Shown piece by piece: positions 5,726 through 6,039 of a stretch of DNA of 6,039 bases (the stretch's first letter is position 1; the number at the start of each line of letters is the position of its first letter). This stretch comes from Deltaproteobacteria bacterium. Lineage in GTDB: Bacteria > Myxococcota_A > Polyangia > Haliangiales > Haliangiaceae. The DNA lies in assembly GCA_013813945.1 (NCBI GenBank), contig JACCQV010000465.1, forward strand, positions 1 to 6,039, written 5' to 3'. A program made the translations under genes and the position numbers. The notes below the pieces were generated by a model. It saw only the letters and a list, made by a program, of their open reading frames with translations, was not told the origin of the DNA and made no database searches.

Positions 5726-6039
5726 GCCGGCAGTCCCTGGTTGAATCGCATGATCTCATCCATGCCGACGGGCTTCGGAGGTGCCGTCGTGCCGACCTCA
5801 TCGACGAACGCCTCCGAGGTCAGTGCCAGCAGTGGATTCCAGTGCTTCTCGAAGGCGAGCGTGCTCATCGGCTTGCCGCTGAGCCCGGCGCCACAGGGCG
5901 AGCCGCTGAAGTACGCGGGATAGACCTCGAGAGTTTCGGGAAGTACGAGCAGCTTGTCGTGGAGGCTGCGATGCAGCTCGGCTGCATTGTCGCGCTCGTG
6001 GCCGGGCAGGTCAGGGCGCCCGACGCTGCCGACGAACAG
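5722..6039 (-). CDS. MBL-fold hydrolase, ETHE1/persulfide-dioxygenase-like, N-terminal part missing
   Basis: These are the C-terminal 105 residues of a metallo-beta-lactamase-fold protein; the start and the HxHxDH motif lie beyond base 6039. The visible part starts LFVGSVGRPDL, where the Asp (residue 10 here) is the conserved metal ligand of glyoxalase II and ETHE1-type enzymes. It continues LHRSLHDKLLVLPETLEVYPAY and SGSPCGAGLSGKPMST, as in persulfide dioxygenase-like and MBL-rhodanese proteins, then FEKHWNPLLAL. The first-ranked role is oxidation of glutathione or protein persulfide; a glyoxalase-like thioester hydrolase is the alternative. The usual His in YPAH is Tyr here (codon 5913-5911), at the position that closes the second metal site in two-metal MBL enzymes. 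Mononuclear-iron ETHE1 enzymes do not use it as an iron ligand, so activity may survive. Its TGA overlaps the GTG start of the MFS gene. Confidence 0.85.
   Translation of the reverse strand: MFVGSVGRPDLPGHERDNAAELHRSLHDKLLVLPETLEVYPAYFSGSPCGAGLSGKPMSTLAFEKHWNPLLALTSEAFVDEVGTTAPPKPVGMDEIMRFNQGLPA

Overview
This is a GC-rich bacterial fragment with strongly G/C-biased third codon positions. Two proteins carry Gram-negative style lipoprotein signals (VAAC|G followed by short charged linkers). Together with the mix of periplasmic copper oxidases, an FN3 lipoprotein and a sulfur-type MBL hydrolase, this suggests a proteobacterium in the broad sense, possibly Myxococcota. That placement is an impression from composition and lipoprotein style; no taxonomic marker gene is present.

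Layout. (1) Positions 2-1424, plus strand: the 3' part of a two-domain multicopper oxidase (MCO) with a Met-rich tail, then 11 nt later an exported cupredoxin-like protein with a His-rich linker. The cupredoxin reading frame is broken inside its signal peptide. (2) Positions 1430-2446, minus strand: a small FN3-domain lipoprotein followed by a class I SAM-dependent methyltransferase broken by two compensating frameshifts. (3) Positions 2447-2622: a divergent intergenic region holding a near-perfect 14+6+14 inverted repeat. (4) Positions 2623-4026, plus strand: an intact three-domain, laccase-like MCO made as a lipoprotein. (5) Positions 4027-4498: a second, related inverted repeat just after the MCO stop, then a short ORF resembling half of a degenerate receiver domain, then sequence with no intact gene. 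(6) Positions 4499-6039, minus strand: a translationally coupled pair, the C-terminal third of an ETHE1/persulfide-dioxygenase-like MBL-fold protein overlapping by 4 nt with a 12-TM MFS transporter.

How the genes fit together. The left two thirds reads as an extracytoplasmic copper locus: two MCOs of different architecture plus a cupredoxin that could carry or buffer copper, which fits copper oxidation and detoxification or phenol/metal oxidation. The related inverted repeats on either side of the second MCO are candidate operators for a shared, unidentified regulator. The right third is a separate minus-strand operon, probably for sulfur or thiol metabolism plus transport.

The three clear frame disruptions fall within about 850 bp (roughly 990 to 1840), while the second MCO and the MFS gene are intact. 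Two of the three sit at G/C runs, so assembly or base-calling error is at least as likely as true gene decay. No RNA gene, CRISPR array, insertion sequence or attachment site was recognised.
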